Below, piece after piece: positions 9,620-19,947 of a stretch of DNA of 64,000 bases. How positions within the stretch are numbered: position 1 is the stretch's first letter; each line of letters opens with the position of its first letter. Made by a program: the position numbers and the translations under genes. This DNA comes from Takakia lepidozioides (taxonomy: Eukaryota; Streptophyta; Takakiopsida; Takakiales; Takakiaceae): assembly GCA_030704615.1 (NCBI GenBank), contig CM060735.1, positions 62,001-126,000 of the forward strand, read 5' to 3'. The notes beneath the pieces are model-generated. The model was not told the origin of the DNA and made no database searches. It saw only the letters and a list, made by a program, of their open reading frames with translations.

Positions 9620-10678
9620 GTTGGGTAGGCGCCGGTCTTTCGGCCAGAACCTCCCTAAGAACCGTACGTGCAAGTCTCCCCGCATACGGCTCACGCCATT
9701 TATTATTTATTACAGGTGGCCCAACATTCGAAGGAATAAAAAAAAAAGACCTGAGGCCTGCGAAAAAAAAAAGATATATATATGCTGCGCCCTGCGGCCT
9801 GTTTGGTAGCTCGGAAATGCGCTTGCGTAAATTGGAGACTGCTTGTTGCAACTCCGTTCCAGTTCCTGAAATTCTAGGAAGTGTAGGCAGCGCTGTCTGT
9901 CGTACTGTCAACCTGCGGCCTTGGCCCCACGGCCCTACGGTCCAACCACAGTGGGGGACTACGGGCTACCCATTCTCACTTCCTCCTTCAGCTCCCATTC
10001 GAATCTCTCCATTTCCGTTGGATGACCCGGCCTCCCTGGCTTGACCTTCCGGTTATGTTCCTGCAGCTCCACCGGTTCCCCCCCGGTTTCCCCGTCGCTG
10101 GTATTTTCCCGTATGCTTTCGACGCAGGCCTTACCCCCTACGGCCTGTGTCTTCGCTGGATAGTATTTGCCGGTAGTGCCATCCTACCCGACCTGATTTT
10201 TTGGTTTGTCCCTTGCGGTTAGCCTACCCATTCCAGGACCAAATTGAGGTTGAAATAGGACCCCAGGCCGGTTACACGTTCCGCTGTGCCGAGATGCGGA
10301 GGGGGCTGGCCGTGATAATCACCCCGGGGGAATACGCGTGCGTCCTTGACGGGCACTCCAGGACCCGCCGACGCGTTCTCGTTTCCGAAAAACCCCAGCG
10401 GTTGGCTTGTGAGTCAACCACAGTGGGGGACTAACTACTAAAGTCCCCCCATTCATCTCTGTTGAGACCTCCAGTGTGGATAACGAGGCCACCTTCACGA
10501 CCTTCTCCCTTCTTTCCCTTGGGCGATTTGCCTCACTTGAGTTGCCCGACAAACCGCCTTTTGCCCGGTGCTTATGACGCGGAAGTTGCCTCCACGCGCC
10601 ACCCGTGCCAGGGAACAAGCGGGACATAGCTAGCGGCATAGGATATGCCGACTCGGCGTCAGCGGCTTCGTGCCGCAC
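9620..10678 (-). other. Group II intron nad7i140
   Basis: It starts GTGCGGCACG at 10678 and ends AC at 9620. Domain V is visible at about 9655-9694 (plus strand gaaccgtacgtgc...gcatacggctc). No maturase is recognisable. The intron contains an A/T hairpin with the gctgcgccctgcggcc tag near 9750-9800. Confidence 0.85.
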
Positions 10679-10818
10679 TGAAGTAATCCAATATGCGGTT
10701 CCGCGCGTTCTACAACTTCTCCATTCATTTCCGATACCGATCGTAAAACACCATGAGCAGCAGGATGTTGAGGTCCAGAATTCGAAGTGAAATTCTTGAT
10801 TTGTTTGGTTTTAGCCAT
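10679..10818 (-). CDS. nad7: NADH dehydrogenase subunit 7, exon 1 of 3
   Basis: nad7 encodes the 49-kDa-type core subunit of respiratory complex I, at the quinone-binding junction of the matrix arm in the inner membrane. Exon 1 (140 nt) starts at a true ATG and reads [20 protein letters not shown], then the HGVLR quinone-site loop, ending in codon 47. Three exons (140 + 69 + 973 nt) give 393 aa, the normal length. Introns 140 and 209 are shared with mosses and vascular plants; the later vascular-plant introns 676 and 917 are absent. Editing would convert conserved positions such as Ser14 to Phe. It lies downstream of trnT on the same strand. Confidence 0.94.
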
Positions 10819-10841
10819 ATCTAATCATTTTTTTTCCACAG

Positions 10842-10914
10842 AGCCTACGACCGGACTTGAACCGGAGACCTTTCCCTTACCATGGGAACGCTCTACCATC
10901 TGAGCTACGCGGGC
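10842..10914 (-). tRNA. trnT: tRNA-Thr(GGU)
   Basis: This 73-nt cloverleaf on the minus strand has a D stem GCTC/GAGC, the anticodon loop ATGGTAA with anticodon GGT, and T loop TTCAAGT. The acceptor stem has one C4-A69 mismatch and one G-U pair; a C-to-U edit at position 4 (genome base 10911) would restore pairing. It lies 23 nt upstream of nad7. Confidence 0.9.
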
Positions 10915-11208
10915 CAACATCAACATATAGCCACTGTTCTTATTATTAAGAAGAAAACCGTAATTAAAGCCAAGAGCTGGCTCAATCTACGATGTTTTTG
11001 TTTCTCGGCTTGGCTGCTTCGCAGCCTGAAGGCTTGTGGAACCAAAAAATCGCTTTGCGAAGCGGGGCGCAGAAATGTAAAATATGGGGCACAGCTGCCC
11101 GCGGGCTTTGGGGCGAGGCATAACGAGATCTCCCGCAGGTGTTATAAAGCGTCATTCATCCAAGCACTTATGCTTTTTTTTTCACAGTAGGTAGATTACT
11201 CGTTCATT

Positions 11209-11281
11209 TGGAGACGATCGGATTTGAACCGACAGCTTCATGCTTGCAAAACATGCGCTCTACCGATTGAACTACGTCCCC
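11209..11281 (-). tRNA. trnA: tRNA-Ala(UGC)
   Basis: This is a 73-nt minus-strand cloverleaf with acceptor GGGGACG/CGTCTCC, anticodon loop TTTGCAA (anticodon TGC) and T loop TTCAAAT. The 3' exon of trnS ends 2 nt upstream, so the two may be co-transcribed and separated by tRNA end processing. Confidence 0.92.
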
Positions 11282-11283
11282 TA

Positions 11284-12482
11284 CGGAGAAAATGGGATTT
11301 GAACCCAGGATACGATATCGTTGTATTTGTCGGGATGGGCAGGCCCTCTCAAGCTTTCCCCCCAGAAATATTGTCAAAGCACTTCGCTATATCGACATCA
11401 AAAAGCCATCGTAGTGATCATCGCTTATCCAGTAACAAAGCCTTGCTATAGGTGCGATGATGGCGATCGGAATTACACTTCACAACGGGATCTACTGCCG
11501 CCATATGATATACGGCTTGAACCGCACGGTCAATAATAGTGGGAATCCTTTTATCTGTGGTGCCGGGCCATACACGTTTCACAGGACTCTAGTCTTTCTG
11601 AGCCTAACGAAGAACAAAAAGCGGTGATATATATATTTTTTGATTTCATAAAATATATTCTAACTCGCTAATAACTTTCCTCCTCGGGGTTTTAGAACCA
11701 TGGTTCATAGTTACACGGCGTACAGTCAAAGCCCTGCCTGAGAAGCCGCCGATTAACTCACGCTGCTTTTTGTTGCAGTATTCTGTATTATTAGTATTTG
11801 TAGCCGCCACCACTATGTCCTTTCGATAACTTTGGACAGTGACAATAGTTCCCTAATTTTATGATGCCAAGTCCTGGTTCCTATCCCATCAATTCCATAA
11901 TATAGAAGGGCTTTCGCCTTTCGAGCAGTCCTCTACCTGCATGGCGTTACTCTGCATTACCACAGAGCCTCCCGAAAGGAGCGATACGGGTTTACCAAGT
12001 TACGTGCAATGTACCATTTCTCTCAACGGAAAGAACCTGAAAAAACCCTGATGGAATTATGAACCCACGGTGATATCAAAATCAGAGATATAACCCTTTC
12101 CACGGCTAGCTTCCCGTCCGGGATGCCAACCATTCTCTAACCTAGGATATTCCATCTAGAAGATCTCTCGGTTCCGCCTCGGATTTTTTTTAACGAGGCC
12201 TTTTATTAGTTCGTTTGCACTGTTCATCTATTGATGAGGGAGAACGCGTAGCAGAAAAAAAGTTTATTTTTCGGTCTCTTTACCCTAGCATTAGCTTGGT
12301 ACGGAATCCCAAGCATCATTAAATTGTTCCTAGAGCTTCACACCTTAGGATTACTCCCGACGTGTGTCTAGGTGGGGTAGGACGGGGTTTACGTCCTGTG
12401 GAATTGAACCACATTACATCGCACAGCTTCTTGTCGCACTGATTTGGCAAACCAAGGCTTTCAACCACTCAGCCATACCTCC
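11284..12482 (-). tRNA. trnS: tRNA-Ser(GCU) split by a group II intron (anticodon encoded as GCC)
   Basis: The 5' exon is 12440-12482 (43 nt) and begins GGAGGTATGGCTGAG. The 3' exon is 11284-11328 with a long variable arm, T loop TTCAAAT and acceptor end. Together they match plant mitochondrial tRNA-Ser(GCU), and the intron lies after nt 43, the site known from Marchantia and other early land plants. The genomic anticodon is GCC (12446-12448) rather than GCT; a C-to-U edit at anticodon position 36 (12446) is needed for Ser decoding. The stem TTGGT/ATCAA pairs across the exon joint. Confidence 0.85.
11329..12439 (-). other. Group II intron in trnS (i43)
   Basis: The intron has 5' GTGCGACAAG at 12439 and 3' end AC at 11329. 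It is 1111 nt with no maturase frame. Domain V is not obvious by eye. It contains several short A/T tracts (11623-11650). Confidence 0.75.
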
Positions 12483-12530
12483 TTTTTGATAAAAAAAAAT
12501 TTTTTACCGATAACCGATACCGGTAAAGTT

Positions 12531-12582
12531 ACCAGTTCATAAAGATATATATATATATATATATATATCTTTATGAACTGGT
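12531..12582. repeat. 52-bp perfect palindrome with TA core
   Basis: Left arm accagttcataaagata and right arm tatctttatgaactggt flank an uninterrupted TA run, making a perfect 26-bp stem. It lies between trnD and trnS. Transcribed in either direction it would form a strong hairpin and may act as a processing or 3'-end signal. Confidence 0.85.
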
Positions 12583-12621
12583 TTTGTAATAAGCCTATTT
12601 AATTTCGGATTCAAGTTTCAC

Positions 12622-12695
12622 CGGGAAAAACGGGATTTGAACCCGCGACTTCTGGCGTGACAGACCAGCACTCTAACCAACTAAGCTATTTTCCC
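12622..12695 (-). tRNA. trnD: tRNA-Asp(GUC)
   Basis: This 74-nt minus-strand cloverleaf has acceptor GGGAAAA/TTTTCCC, anticodon stem CTGGT/GCCAG with loop CTGTCAC (anticodon GTC) and T loop TTCAAAT. It matches plant mitochondrial native tRNA-Asp. Confidence 0.92.
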
Positions 12696-13438
12696 GAACA
12701 TAATGAATCATCGTAGATGATTCATCGGGATCTTTCCATTCTACTGGCTACGCCAGTAGAGATCCGAAAGTTAAAAACGGGGAGAAGAAAGTGACCCCCT
12801 AAAGCCACAAGGCTAATGTGGCTAGCGGCCCCGCGCAGCGGGGACGCGCGGTTCTCCGCTCTGCACCGGAAGGCACTTGGCAGTAGGAAGGTTAGTCAAC
12901 CTGTAGCCTTGCATGCTTCGGGGCCATTACGCAGTAATGGCCCCAAAGCATGCAAGTCTGGCTCGATTTTAAGTCGGAGCCCTTCGGCCTCTACTTGCTA
13001 TGCTAGTGGAGCCTTACTCTTTGCGCGGGCACCTTCTGATTCAATTCAAAAAACGTCCACAGGAATAAAAAATATATATTTTGCATTTTATCATGACTAT
13101 CTTAGACGGCTTGTACCATAAACCAAGAAAACGCCATGCGTTTTATGTTTTACTTCGCCCAAGAATACGCGAAGCAAAAAAGCGGTAATATATATATATT
13201 ATTACCGCTTTTTTTGCTCTGGTTTGCCACTTTCTCATATCTCGTCCAACTTTTATTTTTTTCCGAGAGCATTTAGCTCTCATTCATTCGCTATGCGAAT
13301 CAAGCGGGCTCGCTTTTTTTCCAAAAGTCCCCCCTTTTTTTTAAATTAAATATTATTGTGGTTTTACCACCATCAATCAAATTAGTAAATTTATTCATAC
13401 GCTAATTTCGATTTATAATTACAGATAATGGAAACCCT
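12696..13438. other. Repeat-rich spacer between trnV and trnD
   Basis: No gene is seen. The stretch carries a gatgaatcatc short repeat (12704-12732), a head-to-head copy of a ggccattacgcagtaatggcc palindrome near 12922-12944, and a long hairpin at about 13173-13215 (gcaaaaaagcggtaat ... attaccgcttttttgc). Confidence 0.5.
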
Positions 13439-13511
13439 TGGGTAATAACGGACTTGAACCGCTGACTCTCTCGGTGTAAACGAGGCGCTCTACCAACTGA
13501 GCTAATTACCC
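13439..13511 (-). tRNA. trnV: tRNA-Val(UAC)
   Basis: This 73-nt minus-strand cloverleaf has acceptor GGGTAAT/ATTACCC, anticodon loop TTTACAC (anticodon TAC) and T loop TTCAAGT. The anticodon-stem C27-A43 mismatch is also seen in many plant tRNA-Val(UAC). Confidence 0.9.
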
Positions 13512-14540
13512 TAATGTGTCGAATCATCAACTATCAAAGAGCACATCATGAGTGGTTCTTTTTTCGAGGGTGTTCGCTTTCTATTGATCGCTTGACGCTT
13601 TATCTTATTGCGCATCACCCACCAGATTCATCTTTCACCCTTGAGTTGCTACGCCACCAAAGTGCTTTCTCCGGCCTCTTGGTTGGAGCGAAGTGGATAA
13701 AGGGCCGGACCCAGAAATAGAAGCGGAAGGCTTAAGGAAAAAAAGCATAACAAAAAAAATATTTATTTTTAAAAATAACTAAAAAAAAAAATATATATAT
13801 ATCTATTTTATTACTTAACACTTTTTTTTCGTCATCTAGCACGAAACGTCGACAGAAGGTATACCGTGTTCGTCTGCTAATCTTTTTATTGATCGTATAT
13901 AATTGAGTATACTATGTAATTGATAATGTTTCTTTTTTTTCTGAGAAGAGCGCGGGGGAAGCGAAGCATATTATTCAGAAGCTTTTTGGCGAGAGAAGAA
14001 AGTAGCCCCGGAAAGCCACTTTCGCCCTTCATCCGCTGTGCGAACAAAGTTGACCTCCCAGCCACTTTTTAAGAGGGCTTCCCCCATCGCAAAAAGATCT
14101 AGTATTTTTGGGCATTCACTGTGCGGGGACGGAGAGTCATTGTTCCGCGAAGCGCTTTCATCTCTTCCACCGAAGAGATGAAACTGCCAAGCGGGGCGAA
14201 GAGAATCGAACGCACAGAAAAAAAAAAATTTGGCAGCGCCCTGCTTGATTCGCTTGACAGGACCCCACGTCCCGGCATGCTCTCAGTGAAAGTTCTCAGA
14301 GAGCCCTTCTATCGTTCCCGCCCTCCGGGCTCTCTGGCCGCAGACTGCACTTCGTTGGCTACGCCAACAGAGGCTCTGAGAGATCAATTAAGTTGATGAA
14401 TGACTGATCATGCCTACTCATCGGGGTTTATCCCATTTTGTTCGCACAGCGATGAAAGGAATGCTAAGAGCTTGCAACACGAGAAAAGCAAAAAAAATCT
14501 TTTTTTCTGCTTCACGTTTTCTGGCTTGTAGTTTTCTGGG
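13512..14540. other. Spacer downstream of nad3, no confident gene
   Basis: It holds A/T hairpins (13755-13800), ggccctgcttgattcgctt-type tags and low-complexity T runs. One short minus-strand stretch at about 13853-13930 reads like protein (for example SIKRLADEHGIPSVDVSC before a TAG) but is too short to assign. Confidence 0.5.
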
Positions 14541-14897
14541 TTACTCCCGATCTGAAGCGCCCTTTTTCCATTCATATACAAATCCAATCGTCGAAATCAA
14601 TGAAAATACTATCATAGACCAAGATCCAAACAAACCAATCCTGTTAGGAGGAACTGCCCGAGGAAATGAAAAGGTGACTTCCAAATCAGATATAATAAAT
14701 GAAATAGAAACGAGATAAAATCGTATATCAAAACGACTTCTGGCATCATCAGAAGGATCAGAACCACATTCGTGAGCTGACAATTTCTCTGGATAAGCCG
14801 AACTGGAAGAAGAAGCAGATGAAAAAGAAACGCCAATTGGGATCAAGGAAAATAGCAAACTTATTACTAAATAGACACAAATAGGTGCAAATTCCGT
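14541..14897 (-). CDS. nad3: NADH dehydrogenase subunit 3
   Basis: This encodes a small three-helix membrane subunit of complex I whose first loop lines the quinone site. The minus-strand frame gives 118 aa, the standard plant length. It reads EFAPICVYLVISLL at the N terminus, SSAYPEKLSAHECGSDPSDD (edited to the conserved ECGFDPFDD with its Cys), FDIRFYLVSISFIISDLEVT and a C terminus FVYEWKKGA. The start is ACG at 14897; the nearest ATG is 13 codons in and would remove the first helix. The nad3 introns of some plants are absent. trnW lies 23 nt upstream, divergently transcribed. Confidence 0.94.
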   Translation of the reverse strand, partial: TEFAPICVYLVISLLFSLIPIGVSFSSASSSSSAYPEKLSAHECGSDPSDDARSRFDIRFYLVSISFIISDLEVTFSFPRAVPPNRIGLFGSWSMIVFSLISTIGFVYEWKKGASDRE

Positions 14898-14920
14898 GAA
14901 CCAGGAACCGCTTTTTTTTT

Positions 14921-14993
14921 AGGGGAATAGTTCCAATGGTAGAACAATGGTCTCCAAAACCACAGGTTAAGGGTTCGAATCCCTTTTCTCCTG
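14921..14993 (+). tRNA. trnW: tRNA-Trp(CCA)
   Basis: This 73-nt plus-strand cloverleaf has acceptor AGGGGAA/TTCTCCT, anticodon loop with CCA (ctCCAaa) and T loop TTCGAAT. It is one of the few plus-strand genes in the window. Confidence 0.92.
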
Positions 14994-15120
14994 ATTACAC
15001 CAGATCTCGGTGGAGGTAGCGATCAATCATCGAACATGATTGATTAACTTTATAAGTTGTTGCGAAGGGATACACTTGATTTGCTGGAGCCATCAAATAT
15101 AATTCTTTTTCCCTGAAACC
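14994..15120. other. Spacer, no gene seen
   Basis: Short spacer with an atgattgatt repeat; nothing else is recognised. Confidence 0.4.
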
Positions 15121-15200
15121 CGAATGAGTTGCTAAGGAACTCACTCTGTGTGAATCTTTGGCGAAAGGGCGACGCGTTTACTGTCAATTTGCTCGCACAT
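15121..15200 (-). pseudogene. atp1: Diverged duplicate of the atp1 3' end
   Basis: Over about 75 bp the minus strand matches the last codons of atp1 at 15740-15815, sharing CGAGCAAATT-ACAGT, CACAGAG and TTAGCAACTCATTC with indels. It sits inside an open frame (15050-15385, 111 codons) whose other parts I do not recognise, so that frame would be a chimera. The true atp1 3' exon lies about 600 bp away. Most likely this is an old partial duplication. Confidence 0.6.
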
Positions 15201-15733
15201 GCATAACCTGCGGCCTTTAATGGCGATAAATTTTCCGGAAAAGACTGATGCATCACTTCGTGATACGGTTCTAATGAAATAATAATTGGGCGATACATAG
15301 TCGATCTGCTCTGTTGTTCCTCCAGATCAGAGGGGCCACCCAAACGTTCCCTGATACGAAATGTTGCCGGCACTAGAAAAGACATGCCGTTACTGGATAC
15401 CTAATAATATCTAATGGTATATTATCCAAATACCCGTCCCTGTTCTCTCTTCTTCGGAGTCTAGCTTCGCCCCTTGGTAACTTTGGGAGGACCAAAAAGA
15501 GAAAGGATAAGTGAAAAAAAAGTGAAGGGGATGGAGGGGGGAAGAGCTCCGCTCGTATGGCGAAGCCTTACTAAGGGCGTAGCCGGAGGGCTGAAAAAGA
15601 AAGATTTGGCTGCGCCCCGGCCGCTTTCACCCTCCACCCGGAGGCACGGAAAGAAAACCAGCGGCCTGAAAAAAAATAAAAAAAAAAAAAACTATATATA
15701 TTTAAAAAAAAAATTTTTTTTAATTTAATCTTT
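15201..15733. other. Spacer downstream of atp1 with low-complexity tracts
   Basis: No gene is assigned. It contains a long A-rich/T-rich tract at 15668-15728 just after the atp1 stop, which could form an AT hairpin at the transcript 3' end. Confidence 0.4.
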
Positions 15734-16148
15734 TTAAACTGAATGAGTTGCTAAGAAGCTCTGTGTAAATTTTTGACGAAAGGTAGCCGGTTGACTGTTA
15801 ATTTGCTCGGTGATGTTTTTTTGTTGTACAATAGCAGAAAGTATACCTGGGTCCATAGACTTCAAAAGCTCGTGTTCATATTGATTGATGATCGAAATAG
15901 GAATTTGATCTAAATAACCTTTGACAGCTGCATAAATAACCACGATTTGTTTTTCAATAGGAATTGGGCTATATTGTGGTTGTTTAGGAACCTCTGTTGG
16001 CCTAGCCCCACGATTTGATGAATACTGAGTAGCAGCATCAAGGTCTGAACCGGATTGAGCAGAAGCGGCTACTTCACGATATTGCGCCAATTCTGGTTTT
16101 AAGCTCCCACATACTTGTTTCATAGCTTTCAACTGAGCCGCAGAACCT
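15734..16148 (-). CDS. atp1: ATP synthase F1 subunit alpha, exon 2 of 2
   Basis: This exon starts inside the codon for Val of SRV-GSAAQLKAMKQV and continues YREVAASAQSGSDLDAATQY, KQPQYSPIPIEKQIVVIY and the C terminus FTQSFLATHSV before TAA. Ser residues at conserved Phe positions need editing. The joint (about 16148) was chosen for frame continuity; it could be off by a few bases. Confidence 0.9.
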
Positions 16149-18671
16149 CGAGAGTAGGGTTCGCGCCCATCTCTAGACGTTAGCACGGGATAGAGAACCC
16201 GGCCCCCTCTCAAAGAACCGCGCGCGATAGTCACCTATCACACGGCTCCCTTCTCCTGAAACCTGCCACTTCTAGACGACGACGTTCAAATCAATATCGG
16301 TCATCAATACCTTGCCCGCGTGTAGTTCGTCATGATGTCGAGCACACAGAGGGATTTGCTTCTTCCCATTGAGTGCCGATTGGATAGCCTTAGTTCTCTG
16401 TAATATCTTAACCTCTCTGACGGATCGCACTTTGTGCTTCCCGGCCGTGTAAGCCTTTTCTAGTTGCCGGATATGTTGCATCTCTACGACCCGCGAGTAC
16501 CTTACTTCGGCTTAACCTTATAAGGAGCCTATTTATGACTGACTCAGGCGGGGTTGGGTCCGTCGTTAAGAAGCACTTCTGAAATCCAATTCTTTAGCTT
16601 ATACGAGGCCTATTGGGGCTTCCACTTGCACCCATCTGGCCACCCGTCTGTCCGGCGGAGCTACCCCGCGGCGGCGGCCTCGCTCTCCCATTTCTTCAGT
16701 GGCTCTAGTGACTATCTTTCCTCGGTCCACGGCCGCCCGGAGGGCTTCTAGTATTTCCAGGAATATTTGTATTTCTTCCTCTGGAAACAGTCCTTGTCTC
16801 AGGGCTGACCTTAGGAATATCTGAAGGATTTTTTATTGGGTCTTCCCTCGCCATTGAAAGCTCTCTTCTTTCGGCATAGCCAAAATATGTTGTGTTGCCG
16901 TTTCGATAGTCCGTCTTTTGGCTCCGTCCCTACCCAGCTCTCGGCGCCACTTCTCGTATGCCGAGGTCCAGCATTTCGGAACCGCGCGGCGGCACTCCCT
17001 TCCCCAGCACTCTTCTAGCCCTTGCTCAAGTCTCATGGCGTGAGCTCTAAAAGACCGCCCCGATGTAGGCGGAGCTTACCACAGGCATATGCTTTGGGTT
17101 AGGCACCCATGGAAGAACACCCAGGGACGGGATCTTGTCGGACACTGCGTGACTGAGTCGATTTTTTTCCGCGTTCACTTGCAGCTTTAGGTCCGATTGT
17201 ATAAATTGTGTCACTCTCTTCGGGATTTTGAGCGCGGTGGCCTCGCTCCCTAAGACGCCAATCGGAAAATCGTCTGCATATCTGATGTACCTCACCCTGA
17301 CGAACCCAGGATTTTTATAGTCTTGGTGGCTGATTCGCAGCTTCCTTGCCGTGCGCACTCGATGCCGCTTTTCGCGCCTTAGCTGTTCCGGATTCCCCCC
17401 TGATCTTGCCATCGTTCTCTCATCCAGGTAAATTAGCTTTCGATATTCGGGGTTGATGTGGCGTTTCTTAGATTCCGTGTTCCACTCCTTCTTAATTCGG
17501 TCTACTCCATCGTCCGGTCGGTGGGGGTAGATGTTGCACAAAAGAGATGACGGTACGCTTCCTTGAGGTATCTTCTCATATGTAGGTCTTCCCACGCCTA
17601 TTATGCCCACGTGGAACATCTGTGTTAACGTATCCAAAAAGCGTTGATCCTGTATCTTCTCCGAAAGGATGCCTTTGAGCCTTTTCTGATTCGAGGTATC
17701 GTAGCACTTCCGAATGTCAACCTCAATGAACCAGGACGTTCCTTTCCATCCATACCTTACGGTTTCGAGTGCCGTGTGGCAGGACTTGCCCGGTCTGAAC
17801 CCGTGCGAGTCCTCCGAGAATGTTGGTTCGTATTATATTCTTTCTAGGACCGCTCTGATGGCTTCTTTTATTACCTGGTACCTGGGGCTGATCACCGTAA
17901 GCGGTCTCGTCTTCCCGGTTTTTCCTGGTTTCGGGATGTTGACTCGTCCCGCGGGTTCGAATGGATAATATGTCCCCGCGCGCAGTTGTTCTGCGGTGTG
18001 CCCGAACCATCTCCAGTTGATGCCCTCCAGGGGGTAAAAAAATGTCCCCGAGTTTTTATTTGATGTGTTCGCACGCTGCTATGAGCGCATGCGGGTCAGC
18101 TATTATGTCGAGGATCTCCCGATATTTTCCGTCGACGTTAGGTTTCAGTTTCCGAATTCGATTGGCCGCAGCCTCAACTCGGACAGGAGAAGCAGGACTT
18201 TCCTGATTCTCAGTTCTATCCATCGCCGAACTGACGAGGTTCCCCTCGCAAGTTCTTGTGGTGGTTCCACTGGGACCGTACGAATCGCAGCCTCTCCCCA
18301 TGGACAGGCCCCGATTCCCATCGGGAGTTCCCTCTAGGTATTGAACGATTTGTAGGGCCTTGGTTGACCCGTTCGTCGCCGTGGAGTCTGTGTGTTTTCC
18401 GACGCAGGGTTCCCCTTTTCCTCCCCGTGTAGTAGAAGTACTCATGCTGCGGACGGCACATATCCCGAGTTAACGCAGGTGTAATCCTGGGTGTCTCCCC
18501 TCTGAGAGTAGGGCGACCATCATCGAGGTTCGTTCTCCTAAACTTCCGATAGTTAGTTTCTGACTTACCTGCTTCCGACCCAGTTCCGGCCGGGTAAGGC
18601 AGATTACGCGCTGAGGGATCCTACGCAGAGCTTTCCAACTCCAGCGATCCCATGTAGATCTCACCCCGCTC
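16149..18671 (-). other. Group II intron in atp1 (near nt 1130 of the CDS)
   Basis: The 5' end is at GAGCGGGG (about 18671). Domain V is at about 16205-16252 (minus strand GAGCCGTGTGATAGG...), followed by a domain VI helix (gggttc/gaaccc). It carries a decayed maturase. Exact ends are uncertain by a few bases. Confidence 0.8.
16272..18445 (-). pseudogene. Broken group II intron maturase (RT-X-HNH) in the atp1 intron
   Basis: Maturase pieces run along the minus strand in several frames. There is an N-terminal part with LDIIADPHALIAACEHIK (about 18056-18120), an RT finger region with a shifted frame (GKTRPLTVISPRYQVIKEAI near 17870-17930), the RT core with RYADDF (about 17265-17290), and a C-terminal HNH-like motif CARHHDELHAGK near 16330. 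Frame changes near 18050 and 17830 break the coding sequence, so it cannot make one protein unless heavily edited. Confidence 0.8.
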
Positions 18672-19804
18672 ACACGACTTACAGATAATCCCACGTTAAT
18701 AGCAGGTCGAATTCCACGATAAAAGAGTTCTGTTTCCAAAAAGATTTGTCCATCTGTAATGGGAATAACATTGGTAGGAATATAAGCAGACACGTCTCCA
18801 GCTTGTGTTTCGATCACAGGTGATGCAGTCAAGCTACCCGCACCAGTCTGGTCTGACATTTTAGCGGCTCTTTCTAATGAACGGGAATGTAAATGGAACA
18901 CATCTCCTGGGAACGCCTCACGACCCGGTGGTCGACGTAATAATAATGACATTTGGCGATGGGCCACTGATTGCTTACTCAGGTCATCATAAATGATTAA
19001 TGCGTGCATTCCATTATCTCGAGAATATTCTCCCATAGCACGACCTGAATATGGTGCCGGGAATTGCAGAGGAGCGGGATCCGGAGCAGTGGCTGCTGCG
19101 ATAATGCGATATTCTAAAGCGCCCGCTTCTGAAGGAATCTTAACTAATTGTGCCACGGTTGAACGTTTCTGTCCAATCGCTACATACACACAATACAATT
19201 TTTCACTATCCGAGGTGCCCTGTGCGTTGATTTGTTTCTGGTTCGATATGGTATCAATAGCTATAGCAGTCTTTCCAGTTTGTCTGTCTCCTATTATAAG
19301 TTCTCGTTGACCACGACCTATAGGAACCAGGCTATCCACTGCTTTTAATCCCGTTTGCATGGGTTCGTGCACAGATTTACGTGCAATAATCCCGGGGGCT
19401 TTAACTTCTACACGTCTCCGTTCCGCAGCGCTTAAAGCACCTTTTCCATCAATAGGTACTCCTAACGCATCAACCACACGACCTAACAAGGCCTTTCCTA
19501 CAGGAACATCCACAATAGATCCAGTGCGTTTGACAATATCTCCTTCTTTAATGGCAGTATCACTACCAGATATAACGATTCCTACATTCTCATTTTCTGG
19601 ATTCAAAGCCATTCCTTTCACACCGCTGGCAAATTCAACCATTTCCCCGGCCTGAATCTTGTTTGATCCATAAACACGTGCAATTCCATCTCCAACTGAT
19701 ACCACTCGACCGATCTCATCCACTTGCAATTTAGTGTAGTAATTGGTAATTCTTTGTTCTAATAATGTAGATAGTTCCGCTCCAGCCAATTCATTTCCAG
19801 TCAA
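18672..19804 (-). CDS. atp1: ATP synthase F1 subunit alpha, exon 1 of 2
   Basis: atp1 encodes the alpha subunit of the F1 catalytic head on the matrix face of the inner membrane. Exon 1 (1133 nt) starts at ATG and contains [20 protein letters not shown], the P-loop GDRQTGKT at residues 172-179, [20 protein letters not shown] and [13 protein letters not shown] at the end. With exon 2 the protein is 515 aa, the usual length. Many conserved Leu/Phe/Tyr residues are encoded as Ser, Pro or His and need C-to-U editing (for example VFHLHSR for VFYLHSR). It is transcribed after nad9 in the same direction. Confidence 0.94.
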
Positions 19805-19910
19805 TTTGTTCGTAAATTAATCAAACCTTCTACCAATAAATTAAAAAATTCCACAATCTGAACCTTCAGATTGTGCCCAATTTATCATCTTCAATGATGA
19901 ATCGGGACGG

Positions 19911-19947
<37 letters not shown>

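Noticed and set aside
13853-13930. Short protein-like stretch downstream of nad3
   Set aside because: Too short (about 26 codons) and bounded by A-runs; no family match.
18993-19655. Plus-strand open frames within atp1
   Set aside because: Antisense shadows of the atp1 coding region, which is unambiguous on the minus strand.
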